From a virus: a stretch of DNA of 53,988 nt. The stretch is from positions 1 through 53,988 of the IMG/VR virus record IMGVR_UViG_3300037502_002706; one strand, 5' to 3'. Each line of letters begins with the position of its first letter. Position 1 is the stretch's first letter. Below are positions 23,054-30,330 of the stretch, piece by piece. The translations under genes and the position numbers were made by a program. The notes under the pieces were generated by a model. That model did not search any database and was not told the origin of the DNA. It worked only from the letters and a program-made list of their open reading frames with translations.

Positions 23054-25192
23054 TCAAACCCCGAGCCGGCCCCGCTCCACCGCCGCAGCCACCGCCTCGT
23101 TCACACGGAGGTAGTGGTTGGCGCGGCCTTGCGGCTTCTCCAGCTCGACCCGCTCGAGCGCCCCGTCCTCCAGCAGGCTGGTGACGGCGCGCTCTTTGCG
23201 CTCCTGTGAGGCGCGCACCCCGCCCGCGCTCACCGTTAATCGTTCGTAGTGCGAGCGAGAGCGGCCGGGGTCGCGCCGCACCAACTCTAGCATCTCCAAG
23301 CACAACCGCTGCCACTCGAGCTGCTGCCGGTGCTCCTCGCGGTCGGCCTTGAGTTGGTCGCGCTCGCCGGCGGCCAACGGCCGCGCCACCGAGTGCGCGA
23401 ACCACACCTCGCGCTCGTAGCCGAGCACGTCGGCGTGCTGCTCGCGGTTGCGCACGAGGTCGAAGGTCAGCTCGGCGTGCGCGGTGGGGAACCGCACTTT
23501 GGTCGCCTTGAGCACCCGCGGGGCCTCGGGCGTGTCGCCGTCCTTAAACACGGTGTACACACCCTGCGCGTCCCCGGTCCAGGCACTCGCCCCCCGCGGC
23601 GACAGGTAGTCCGACTCGGCCATGCCGAGTACCTTCGCGGTGTGGCTGATGATGAGCACCGGGAAGTCGGCAAACGCCTGCTTCAAGCTCGCCATCGCCC
23701 GGCCCACCTCGGCGTTGTCGTTCTCGTTCTCGAGGTCGAACACCGCGTTGGCGGTGTCAAACACGACGAGCGGCAGCGCGGGGTGCTCGGTGCCGTCGGC
23801 GCGGCGGTTGCCCACTGTCCAGCCGCGGTACTCGGCCGCCACCTGCGCCACTACCCGGGGCGCCAGCCGCTGCGCCGGCAGCACCCGCACCCGCGCCTCA
23901 AAGTCCGCCACCGCCGCACCGGTATAGCCCCAGGTGTACAGCGAGTAAATGACCCGCTGCACCTGCAACGGCGACTCGGTGACGATGACGACGTTGCGGC
24001 GCACCGTGGGGCGCAACCCGTAACCCACGGGGCACAAGTGCGCCGCGGCGAGCGCCATAGGCACAGCGAGTGTGGTCTTGCCGACGCCGGGCGCCCCGGC
24101 GAGCACGTTTACCCCGGTGGACATGAAGTCGTCAAAGATGAACTCTATGGGCTGCACCGTGCCCGCCCCGCTGGGCAGCGCCCGCTCCAGGCTCAGCGGG
24201 TGCGGGGCGGAGGGGTCGGCGGGCTTGTCGGCTCCTGCGGCGGGCAGGTTGCCCGGCCAGCCGTTGTCCAGCGCAAGGCGGAACAGGCTGCGGTAGGTGA
24301 TGCTGTGGGGGGAGCTAATGTCCCGCTCCCACTTGCGGCGCTGGGCCACGGCGTCAAATTTGTCGCTCCGCGCCGACCACTCGGTCCAGATGCGGTAGCC
24401 GTTCTCGCCATACGGCTTGAGCACCATACCCACATTCACCCAGTTGTTGTAGTCGTCGGCGTCGATGTGCTGCAGCGCGGAGCGCAGGTCGTCAAACGTC
24501 TGCGCCGTCGCCACCGGCACCCCCGCCCGCTCGGTGAGCGAGTAGCTCGCCGGGGTGCGCGCCCGGCTGCTAATTAGCCCCGGCAGCGGTGAGGGCTGCG
24601 CCGGGGCCGAGCGGCTGAGCGGCGAGCGGCCGTCGGCCCAGCGGTAGTCGCCCAGCGGCCCCAGCGTGGGCGCGACGCAGATGTAGCCGTGGTGCTTGAG
24701 GTCAAGCCCTTCGCCCAGCGTGGGCGGGTAGCTGAGCTCCGGGTCGGCGCGGAACAGCCGGTGCTCGCCGCCGCCCTGCGTCACCGCGGTGCAGTCCGAG
24801 TGCAGCACGCCGTGCGCGGCCTCCAGCTCGGCCAGCGTCTCGCGCCCGCCGTTGCGCGGGTCGATGTCCAGCGCGAGCAGCCCCGACTCCGCCAGGCTGA
24901 CGCCTATGCCCGCCTCGGGGTCTTGCGCCCACCAGTCGCGAATCCGCTGCTCGTCGGTGGTGGCGTCGTGGTGGCCCCGGGGGGCGAGCGCGGCGTGGGG
25001 GTGCTTGCCGGGGTTGTGGCCTTTGTCGTCGTTCGGGCGGCCGCAGCGGCACCGACCCTCCGAGTCCACCGACCACACCGGCAGCACGTGCCAGCCCAGC
25101 CGGGCGTAGGCCAGCGCGTAGTCCAAGTTGCTCGGAGCGGAGTCCACCGCCCACACGTGCCGGGGGGCCGGCCGGTTACTCATTGTCGCCAT
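23054..25192 (-). CDS. Primase-polymerase/helicase fusion with C-terminal winged helix
   Basis: 712 residues from ATG 25192, where GGAGGA lies nine bases upstream; 17-bp overlap with the helicase gene. Residues ~20-200 form an archaeo-eukaryotic Prim-Pol domain: LLALDIDPRNGG with catalytic D109/D111 and GGGEHRLFRA around H144. Residues ~235-315 match a PriCT-2-like helical linker (HIDADDYNNWVNVGMVLKPY). Residues ~350-560 are an AAA_25/RepA-like ATPase with Walker A GAPGVGKTT near 364 and LVVFDTANAVFDLENENDN as Walker B-like. Residues ~630-695 form a winged helix shared with the 171-residue protein at 19413-19928. It should prime and unwind DNA at the fork. Confidence 0.88.
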   Translation of the reverse strand: MATMSNRPAPRHVWAVDSAPSNLDYALAYARLGWHVLPVWSVDSEGRCRCGRPNDDKGHNPGKHPHAALAPRGHHDATTDEQRIRDWWAQDPEAGIGVSLAESGLLALDIDPRNGGRETLAELEAAHGVLHSDCTAVTQGGGEHRLFRADPELSYPPTLGEGLDLKHHGYICVAPTLGPLGDYRWADGRSPLSRSAPAQPSPLPGLISSRARTPASYSLTERAGVPVATAQTFDDLRSALQHIDADDYNNWVNVGMVLKPYGENGYRIWTEWSARSDKFDAVAQRRKWERDISSPHSITYRSLFRLALDNGWPGNLPAAGADKPADPSAPHPLSLERALPSGAGTVQPIEFIFDDFMSTGVNVLAGAPGVGKTTLAVPMALAAAHLCPVGYGLRPTVRRNVVIVTESPLQVQRVIYSLYTWGYTGAAVADFEARVRVLPAQRLAPRVVAQVAAEYRGWTVGNRRADGTEHPALPLVVFDTANAVFDLENENDNAEVGRAMASLKQAFADFPVLIISHTAKVLGMAESDYLSPRGASAWTGDAQGVYTVFKDGDTPEAPRVLKATKVRFPTAHAELTFDLVRNREQHADVLGYEREVWFAHSVARPLAAGERDQLKADREEHRQQLEWQRLCLEMLELVRRDPGRSRSHYERLTVSAGGVRASQERKERAVTSLLEDGALERVELEKPQGRANHYLRVNEAVAAAVERGRLGV

Positions 25193-26741
25193 GCGTGGCG
25201 TCCTCCTCAAAGTGTTCGGCCACCACGTTCCAGTATCGCCCCTGGCGGCGCACCAGCGCCCCCGCGGGCAGCCGCGCCCCGCGCAGCTGCCAAGTGACGG
25301 CGCGCGCCGGAGCCGGCAAGTTTACGGCCAGCCGGCGCTGCCTGAAAAACGCAGCCGCGGCGGAGTCGGGCTGCTGGGTGTTGATGAACCGCGAGGCGTC
25401 GATGCGGGCGCCTTCGCGCGTGGTGCAGGCGTACTGCACGAGCAGCACCGGGTGCGGCCCCCGCCGCGTGACCAGCGCCACCGCCGACACCGCATGCACC
25501 GCCACCGGCAGCTCGGCGCCGTCGGCCGCGGCGGTGCCGGTCATGGGGTCAATGGGCGTCAGCGTGCGCACCCCGGGCAACACCCGCCGCTCGCGGCGCA
25601 CGTAGGGGCGCCGGGGCTCGGCCGCGGGTAGCTGCTCGAGCGCGCCGCCGGGCCCCTGCCGGTAGTAGGTGTCGTACATGTCCACCCCGCCCAGCCGCTG
25701 CAGGTTGCCCACGTAGTCGAGAACGAGGCAGTTCTTCTTGCCCTCGGCCAGGCGCGTGCCCCGCCCCTGCATCTGCACCCACAGCGACGAGGACAGCGTG
25801 GGCCGCAGGCAGGCGATGCAGTCCAGCGCGGGCAGGTCGAACCCCGTGGTGAGCATGTCCACCGAGCACAACACCCGGAGCCGCCCCGCGGCAAACCGCC
25901 CGAGCACGTCGTCGCGCAGCGCCTGCGACGCCCCACCGGTGAGCACCTCCGCCGACCAGCCCGCCTCGCGGGTGATGAGGTCCGCCGCGCGGCGCGCCGC
26001 AGCCACCGTGGGGCAGTAGACCGCAACGTGCCGCCGCGCGCCGGCCAGCCCGGGCAGCGAGCGTGCCACCGCGGCGAGCCACTTTTCGGTTTGCAGCCGG
26101 GCCACGGCGGCCTGCGCAAAGTCCCCACCCTGCAACTCCACCGCCTCAACGTCCAGCTGCGTCTCGGTGTCCACCCCCACCAGCGGGCTGAGGTAGCCCT
26201 CGGCCACCGCCCGGGGCACGTTGTAGGTGTACGCCAGCGTGTCGAACCAGTACTGCGCGCCCGCACCGTAGATGAGCCCATTGTCCATGCGCCACGGCGT
26301 AGCGGTCATAGCCAGGCGCCGAGCCTGCGGGTGCCGCGCGAGCAGCCCCGCGTACATGCCCGGCTCGCCCTCGCGGTGGGGCACGCGGTGCGCCTCGTCA
26401 ATGATGATGAGCTGCGGCGGGGGCATGCCCACCTGCGCGCGTATCATCGTTTGCAGCGAGCCGAACGTGACCTCGCCCTCGCGCTCCCGGCGGTTGAGCC
26501 CCGCGCACACCACCGCCGGCCGGCGGCCGGTGTGGCGCTCGTAGGTGTCGGCGTTCTGCTGCACCAGCTGCTGCACGTGAGTGAGTACCCACACCCCGGC
26601 GCTGCGCGCCTGGTGCGCTAGCTCGGCCATAATGAGCGACTTGCCGGTGCCGGTGGCCAGCGCGAGCACCGGGTTTGCGCCCTCGGCGAGCGCGGCCTGC
26701 GCGGCGTGCACCGCCTCAAGCTGGTACGGTCGGAGTTGCAT
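25176..26741 (-). CDS. SF2 DNA helicase (DEAH box)
   Basis: 521 residues. Motif I ATGTGKS at residues 29-35, motif II DEAH at 115-118, motif III AMTATPWRMD, and C-terminal motifs VLCSVDMLTTGFDLPALDCI and VQMQGRGTRLAEGKKNCLVL. This places it with the RecG/UvsW/SSL2-type group of SF2 helicases. The last ~120 residues contain an extra beta-rich region (VTWQLRGARLPAGALVRRQG) that resembles a DUF in similar phage helicases. It is the first gene of the minus early operon, divergently transcribed from the plus arm. Likely role: branch migration, replication restart or origin remodelling. Confidence 0.88.
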   Translation of the reverse strand: MQLRPYQLEAVHAAQAALAEGANPVLALATGTGKSLIMAELAHQARSAGVWVLTHVQQLVQQNADTYERHTGRRPAVVCAGLNRREREGEVTFGSLQTMIRAQVGMPPPQLIIIDEAHRVPHREGEPGMYAGLLARHPQARRLAMTATPWRMDNGLIYGAGAQYWFDTLAYTYNVPRAVAEGYLSPLVGVDTETQLDVEAVELQGGDFAQAAVARLQTEKWLAAVARSLPGLAGARRHVAVYCPTVAAARRAADLITREAGWSAEVLTGGASQALRDDVLGRFAAGRLRVLCSVDMLTTGFDLPALDCIACLRPTLSSSLWVQMQGRGTRLAEGKKNCLVLDYVGNLQRLGGVDMYDTYYRQGPGGALEQLPAAEPRRPYVRRERRVLPGVRTLTPIDPMTGTAAADGAELPVAVHAVSAVALVTRRGPHPVLLVQYACTTREGARIDASRFINTQQPDSAAAAFFRQRRLAVNLPAPARAVTWQLRGARLPAGALVRRQGRYWNVVAEHFEEDATHGDNE

Positions 26742-26919
26742 TCTGAGGTTCTTGAGTTATACGCTATGCCTTCTATTTTGCCTGCGGAAAGCCCGCCCCG
26801 GGGCACAAGACCAACCGCCGTGAGTGGGCTTCCGCCCGCAGCCATGAATTCTTATGCTAAAATTCTTTCACGGTTGAGAAACCGTGATAACTCGATAACT
26901 GAACAACTGGAGAACTGAC
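26742..26919. promoter_or_regulatory. Divergent early promoter region and plus leader
   Basis: Gap between the two diverging early operons. Plus side: TAAAAT at 26858-26863 (with an extended TG element) as candidate -10, a hairpin CACGGTT (26869-26875) / AACCGTG (26880-26886), then tandem GATAACT units and GGAGAACTGAC before ATG 26920. Minus side: CAAAAT and TATAACTC precede ATG 26741, the same vocabulary. In the middle, GCGGAAAGCCC near 26784 and GGGCTTCCGC near 26827 form a long inverted repeat. The symmetry suggests shared recognition by one factor. Confidence 0.6.
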
Positions 26920-27135
26920 ATGAACACCGCCGAACTCGACTTCCTGAGCAGTAGTGCCGCAGGCCTCAACCTGGCAGATTCTGAAGACCGCGCAATCTTC
27001 CGCGCTCGTGTTGCTTACCGGCTGCGCGCCACCTCCGTTGAAGCTATGCGCGAGTGGGTCGCCGGAACCATGCGCGACCGCGCAACTGCCGCTCGCGCTG
27101 TTGCCGACGCTTACATTGCCAAGGCCGCCGCCTGA
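26920..27135 (+). CDS. Small early protein, unknown
   Basis: 71 residues, first gene of the plus arm, with GGAGAA eight bases before the ATG. Helical, Ala/Arg-rich (FRARVAYRLRATSVEAMREW; DRATAARAVADAYIAKAAA). No family recognised. First position after the strong early leader suggests a takeover or regulatory role in the first minutes of infection, which is inference. Confidence 0.7.
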   Translation: MNTAELDFLSSSAAGLNLADSEDRAIFRARVAYRLRATSVEAMREWVAGTMRDRATAARAVADAYIAKAAA

Positions 27136-27163
27136 CAACCAACCCAACAACCGGAGAACTGTC

Positions 27164-27457
27164 ATGACCCTCACCATCCGCTCCGAAGACTTCGACACCT
27201 TCGAAGATTACTGCGACGCGCTGCGCCGCTGCAAGTGGCTGACCCCCAGCGAGTACGCCACCCTGCTGTCGCAGGAGATTGACGCGGGCGAAGAGTACTA
27301 CGGCGAGATCTACGCGCAGTACCGCAGCGAGTGCGCCATGTTTGGCGACGCCGGCCCGGGTCAAGGTCTCGCTGTGCGCGACACCGGACGCCAGCTGGCC
27401 GAGTCCCGTGCTAGGCTTGCCACTGTGCGTCGCATCATCGCGAACCTCGCTGCTTAA
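27164..27457 (+). CDS. Small early protein, unknown
   Basis: 97 residues from ATG 27164, preceded by CCGGAGAACTGTC, the same ribosome-site context as other early leaders. An upstream in-frame extension is out of place. The sequence is acidic and helical: MTLTIRSEDFDTFEDYCDAL, RKCKWLTPSEY-like segment RRCKWLTPSEYATLLSQEID and a helical end ARLATVRRIIANLAA. Function unknown. Confidence 0.7.
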   Translation: MTLTIRSEDFDTFEDYCDALRRCKWLTPSEYATLLSQEIDAGEEYYGEIYAQYRSECAMFGDAGPGQGLAVRDTGRQLAESRARLATVRRIIANLAA

Positions 27458-27475
27458 ATCTAACCGAAGCCTAAC

Positions 27476-27646
27476 ATGAGCAAGACGCAACAATTGATCG
27501 CCGCGTACGAAGCCAAGCGCGCCGCTCGCGGCAAGCCAGTACAGGTCCGCCACAACGGTAACGGCACTTACACGATAAAGCCCGCCGGCTCAACCTGCAC
27601 GTACACCGTCACGACAGCCGAGCTGAAAGCAAAGATCGCCGCCTAA
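27476..27646 (+). CDS. 56-residue small early protein
   Basis: MSKTQQLIAAYEAKRAARGK followed by PVQVRHNGNGTYTIKPAGST and a helix ending AELKAKIAA. Basic helix, a short beta hairpin and a second helix; the centre looks like a small nucleic-acid-binding fold. Tight spacing (19 bp after the previous stop) supports it. No homolog recognised. Confidence 0.6.
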   Translation: MSKTQQLIAAYEAKRAARGKPVQVRHNGNGTYTIKPAGSTCTYTVTTAELKAKIAA

Positions 27647-27662
27647 ACCCAACCGCCGCGCA

Positions 27663-27675
27663 GGGGCTTTGCCCC
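27663..27675 (+). terminator. Short GC hairpin before the second early leader
   Basis: GGGGC (27663-27667) TTT GCCCC (27671-27675) folds as a five-pair stem inside a wider imperfect stem. It lies 17 bases after the stop of the 56-residue gene. There is no T-run, so it is at best a weak terminator; its place about 20 bases upstream of the candidate -10 CAAAAT may instead make it part of a promoter, as a similar GGGC hairpin occurs before the first leader. Confidence 0.35.
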
Positions 27676-27690
27676 GTGCGGCTGAAAGTT

Positions 27691-27748
27691 GTGCCAAAAT
27701 TCGCACTACGGTAAACCACCGTGATAACTTGATAACTGGAGAACTGAC
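27691..27748 (+). promoter_or_regulatory. Second early leader cassette
   Basis: TGCCAAAAT with -10-like CAAAAT at 27695-27700, a hairpin ACGGT (27708-27712) / ACCGT (27718-27722), then GATAACTTGATAACTGGAG and AACTGAC directly before ATG 27749. From CCGTGATAACT onward it is almost identical to the leader before 26920. A third, shorter version stands before 33899. This points to one class of early promoter and leader. No -35 consensus is visible. Confidence 0.55.
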
Positions 27749-28162
27749 ATGACAAAGCCCGAGTTCAAGAAAGGCCAGCTGGTCAACGTGTACTACGGCA
27801 GCTTCGAGACCGCCGCCGTCACGTACCGCACGTACCGCGTCGCCGCCTGCGGCTTGAAGCAGATGCACCTTCTGCGCGTTGACGACGGCAGCAACGCCGA
27901 GTTCCGCTTTAGCGCACCCTTCCGCGGCGAGCGCCGTTGGCACGACGCCCAGTGCGCCAGCGTTGACCCCGTTGAGCACGCCGCCCGGCTGCGCCGCCAG
28001 TTTGCCGGCTGGACCGCCGAGCACTACGCCGACCGCACGCAGTGCGCCGAGAAGCTGCTGAGCGAAGGCGCCCGCGGCGCCGAGGGTTTTGCCCGCGCAA
28101 TCGCTGAGGGCAAGGCCAAGTTCGAGCTCGCGACCGCTGACCTGCTGGAGCCGGCAGCGTGA
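27749..28162 (+). CDS. Small early protein, unknown
   Basis: 137 residues. N-terminal half is beta-rich, beginning MTKPEFKKGQLVNVYYGSFE with YRTYRVAACGLKQMHLLRVD, like a Tudor/SH3-like barrel. The C-terminal half is helical (RRQFAGWTAEHYADRTQCAE and ARAIAEGKAKFELATADLL). It has its own early leader. Function unknown; a KGQLV-type beta-barrel plus helical tail would fit an adaptor or inhibitor of a host factor, but this is a guess. Confidence 0.65.
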   Translation: MTKPEFKKGQLVNVYYGSFETAAVTYRTYRVAACGLKQMHLLRVDDGSNAEFRFSAPFRGERRWHDAQCASVDPVEHAARLRRQFAGWTAEHYADRTQCAEKLLSEGARGAEGFARAIAEGKAKFELATADLLEPAA

Positions 28163-28314
28163 GCCCCGCCGCGCACCTGCCACAACCTGTGCGCGGCCCG
28201 GTGTGGCCGTTCCCGCTCGCCCCGAGCGAGTACACGACCGCACCGCCCGAGCCTGAGCACGTGCCCACGCCGCCCTGGCGCCCCACGGGTGACGAGCCCG
28301 CCGCCCCGTTCTGA
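28159..28314 (+). CDS. 51-residue proline-rich protein
   Basis: GTG 28159 overlaps the previous stop as GTGA. The product is Pro-rich and largely disordered: MSPAAHLPQPVRGPVWPFPL then APSEYTTAPPEPEHVPTPPW. Spacing to the next gene is 11 bp with a GGAGA site. Codon third positions are GC-rich as in real genes, but composition bias means it may be spurious. Confidence 0.45.
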   Translation: MSPAAHLPQPVRGPVWPFPLAPSEYTTAPPEPEHVPTPPWRPTGDEPAAPF

Positions 28315-28325
28315 GGAGACCGCGC

Positions 28326-28421
28326 ATGCACAACGTACCGCTCCGCCCCGCTGACGTGCTCTTCGCCGTCGCGTTCGGTTTTGCCCTCGGGCTGCTCGTC
28401 GCTGCGGGGGTGCCCGCATGA
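28326..28421 (+). CDS. 31-residue membrane peptide
   Basis: MHNVPLRPADVLFAVAFGFA then LGLLVAAGVPA. One hydrophobic helix of about 20 residues spans most of the peptide. GAGGAGAC lies before the ATG and the stop overlaps the next start as ATGA. A single-span membrane micropeptide is likely; function unknown. Confidence 0.55.
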   Translation: MHNVPLRPADVLFAVAFGFALGLLVAAGVPA

Positions 28422-28702
28422 GCGCCGGCCACGTCGCCGTGTTTGACAGCCACGTTGACGGCATACCCTGCCGGGTGGGGGTGCTCAGCTACCTCAACGT
28501 GCCGGGCAGCTTCAGCTTTAACGCGCCGAGCGACATCGACTACTACGGCTACTTTGAGTGCGAGTGGGAGGTGCTTGACCGGCGCGGCCGGCCCGCCGCC
28601 TGGCTCGAGCGCAAACTGCGCAGCCGTGACCGCGAACGCATCGAGTGCGAGGTGCGCGAGCACTTTGACCACCTGCGCGACAGCGCAGATTGCGACTACT
28701 GA
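28418..28702 (+). CDS. Conserved small phage protein
   Basis: 94 residues. MSAGHVAVFDSHVDGIPCRV, GVLSYLNVPGSFSFNAPSDI, YYGYFECEWEVLDRRGRPAA and WLERKLRSRDRERIECEVRE. The pattern of VLDRRGRPAAWLERK is familiar from small phage proteins. Beta strands then a long charged helix. Function unknown. Confidence 0.65.
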   Translation: MSAGHVAVFDSHVDGIPCRVGVLSYLNVPGSFSFNAPSDIDYYGYFECEWEVLDRRGRPAAWLERKLRSRDRERIECEVREHFDHLRDSADCDY

Positions 28703-28727
28703 CCCTTTTCGTAAAGGAGACCCCAAC

Positions 28728-29177
28728 ATGATAGACTCCGCCATCAACTGGAGCGCGATGACCATGCCGCAGCTGGTCGCGTTCTACAACCGACACGCCG
28801 AAAAAGCGGTGCGCCGGTTTGCCGACCGCTCCACCGCCGAGCGCCGCTGCCGCGAGGTGCTCACCGCGCTGCGTGTGCCTTCGGCCAAGATGCTGAAGCA
28901 GAAGCTCAGCGCCACCGAGTCCGCGGCCGGCGCGGCGGCCCCCCGCCCCGCCATGCGCGCCTCGCTCGCGCTGGACCGCACACTGTTGTGCGTTGAGACG
29001 GGCGAGACCTGGAAGAACGCATTCCGCATGTGGCGGGCGCACCCTGACTGGCTCACCGGGGCGCAGGTCGACCGGCTGACGCTCACGCTGTACGCGGCTG
29101 CCAAGCGCGGCGAGGCCGCCGCAGTGACAATCAATGGGCGCGCTTTCCGCCTGCTCAACGTGGCGGGGGCAGCATGA
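28728..29177 (+). CDS. Small protein with YNxxxEKxVxRFxDRxTAERR pattern
   Basis: 149 residues from ATG 28728 with AAAGGAGA upstream (a longer frame reads through the previous gene). The N-terminal part MPQLVAFYNRHAEKAVRRFA with DRSTAERRCREVLTAL is a motif found in many phage and plasmid proteins (LVxxYNxxxxKxVKRFxDRxTAxRR), often near DNA-modifying genes. The C-terminal half is helical with LTGAQVDRLTLTLYAAAKRG. Function unknown; it overlaps the hypermodification cluster by ATGA and may belong to it. Confidence 0.65.
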   Translation: MIDSAINWSAMTMPQLVAFYNRHAEKAVRRFADRSTAERRCREVLTALRVPSAKMLKQKLSATESAAGAAAPRPAMRASLALDRTLLCVETGETWKNAFRMWRAHPDWLTGAQVDRLTLTLYAAAKRGEAAAVTINGRAFRLLNVAGAA

Positions 29178-30148
29178 GCGGCACGGTCTTTACCGAACTG
29201 TCGCTAGACCGCGGCCGCGTCCGCTGGGAGCAGCACCTGGGCACGCTCACCCCGTGGGAGCTGCGCGGCGGGGTGTGGTTCAAGCGCGATGACTACTTCG
29301 CTCCGCTGGGCTACGGCGGCCCGAATGGCAGCAAGATGCGCCAGCTGATCTGGTACGTCAACCGGTTCCGCCCGGGCAAGTCGCACATCGTCACCGGGGC
29401 GAGCATTCAGAGCCCCCAGCTCAGCATGTCGGCGATTGTCGGCGCGCACTACGGGCTGCCCGCCCGGCAGGTCGTCTACAGCAAGCCCGACACCGTGCTC
29501 CGGCACGAGAACCCGCGCATAGCCTACGGGTTCGGCGCCGGGTTCGAGTACGCGAGCGGGCCGTACAACCCGATCATCCAGCGCCGGGTGACGGACCTCA
29601 CGCTGCCCGATTCGCTAGTCGTCGAGTACGGCATCACCGTGCCTCACGAGCGGTACGACGCCGACACGGTGCGCAAGTTCCACGAGGTCGGCGCCCACCA
29701 GCTGCAGAACCTGCCCCCCGAGGTGACTAAGCTGATTGTGCCCGCCGGCTCGTGCAACTCGCTGTGCAGCATACTGCTCGGGCTATCGCGTGACCCGAAG
29801 AACGTGAGCGAGCTGCTCACCATCGGCATCGGCCCCGACAAGCTGCCCTGGGTGCGCGCTCGGCTACGGCACATCGGCGTCGACCCCGAGCGGCTGCCGT
29901 TCCAGTGGGACCACCGCAGCCTGCACACCACCGGCTACAGCAAGTACAGCGACAAGTTCACTGGCGAGCAGTACGAGGGCATCGCCTTCCACCCCACCTA
30001 CGAGGCGAAGATGTGGCGCTGGCTGCGCCAGCACGACCCGCTCGGCAACGTGCTACCGCGTAACGGCTCGGCCGGGTTCTGGATCGTCGGCTCGGCCCCC
30101 AACCCCAAGGTGATTGAACCGTTCTACACACGGAAGGAACAACCATGA
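29174..30148 (+). CDS. PLP-dependent enzyme, ACC-deaminase/D-Cys desulfhydrase type, predicted DNA hypermodification
   Basis: 324 residues, close to the usual 330-340 of this fold-type II family. The PLP lysine is K54 in GGPNGSKMRQL, corresponding to the GGNKxRKL site. SIQSPQ at 77-82 matches the substrate-binding SIQSNQ element, and VPAGSCNS at 190-197 is the phosphate loop. It overlaps neighbours by ATGA on both sides and sits before a predicted amino acid:DNA transferase, kinase and hydroxymethylase, so it probably acts on an amino acid attached to DNA or on the free amino acid donor. Known thymidine hypermodification pathways use PLP decarboxylases of other fold type; this enzyme class favours beta-elimination, deamination or racemisation. 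Exact reaction unknown. Confidence 0.75.
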   Translation: MSGTVFTELSLDRGRVRWEQHLGTLTPWELRGGVWFKRDDYFAPLGYGGPNGSKMRQLIWYVNRFRPGKSHIVTGASIQSPQLSMSAIVGAHYGLPARQVVYSKPDTVLRHENPRIAYGFGAGFEYASGPYNPIIQRRVTDLTLPDSLVVEYGITVPHERYDADTVRKFHEVGAHQLQNLPPEVTKLIVPAGSCNSLCSILLGLSRDPKNVSELLTIGIGPDKLPWVRARLRHIGVDPERLPFQWDHRSLHTTGYSKYSDKFTGEQYEGIAFHPTYEAKMWRWLRQHDPLGNVLPRNGSAGFWIVGSAPNPKVIEPFYTRKEQP

Positions 30149-30330
30149 CCGTAGTTTCGACCTGGCCGCTCACCCCCGCCGAGCGCGAGCTCCGCGACGA
30201 GGTGGCGCTGCGGCTTTATGTGCAGATGCATAACAACCCCGAGACAACCTATGCCGAGGACGCTGAGGATGCATTCAGCGCCGCCAACGCATTCATCAAA
30301 GTGAGGCGCGAATGGAACAACGTGTTTTGA
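30145..30330 (+). CDS. Small protein within the modification cluster
   Basis: 61 residues (MTVVSTWPLTPAERELRDEV, ALRLYVQMHNNPETTYAEDA, ANAFIKVRREWNNVF). ATGA overlap at its start and a 19-bp overlap with the next gene. All-helical, acidic. It resembles small phage helical proteins with LRDxVALRxxxxMxxN. Unknown role, but translation coupling places it in the modification operon. Confidence 0.6.
   Translation: MTVVSTWPLTPAERELRDEVALRLYVQMHNNPETTYAEDAEDAFSAANAFIKVRREWNNVF

Noticed and set aside
23330-24577. 415-codon plus-strand frame opposite the primase-helicase
   Set aside because: Antisense shadow; primase motifs lie on the minus strand.
28159-28314. Considered dismissing this Pro-rich frame as noise
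   Set aside because: Kept at low confidence because GTGA overlap and spacing fit the operon.
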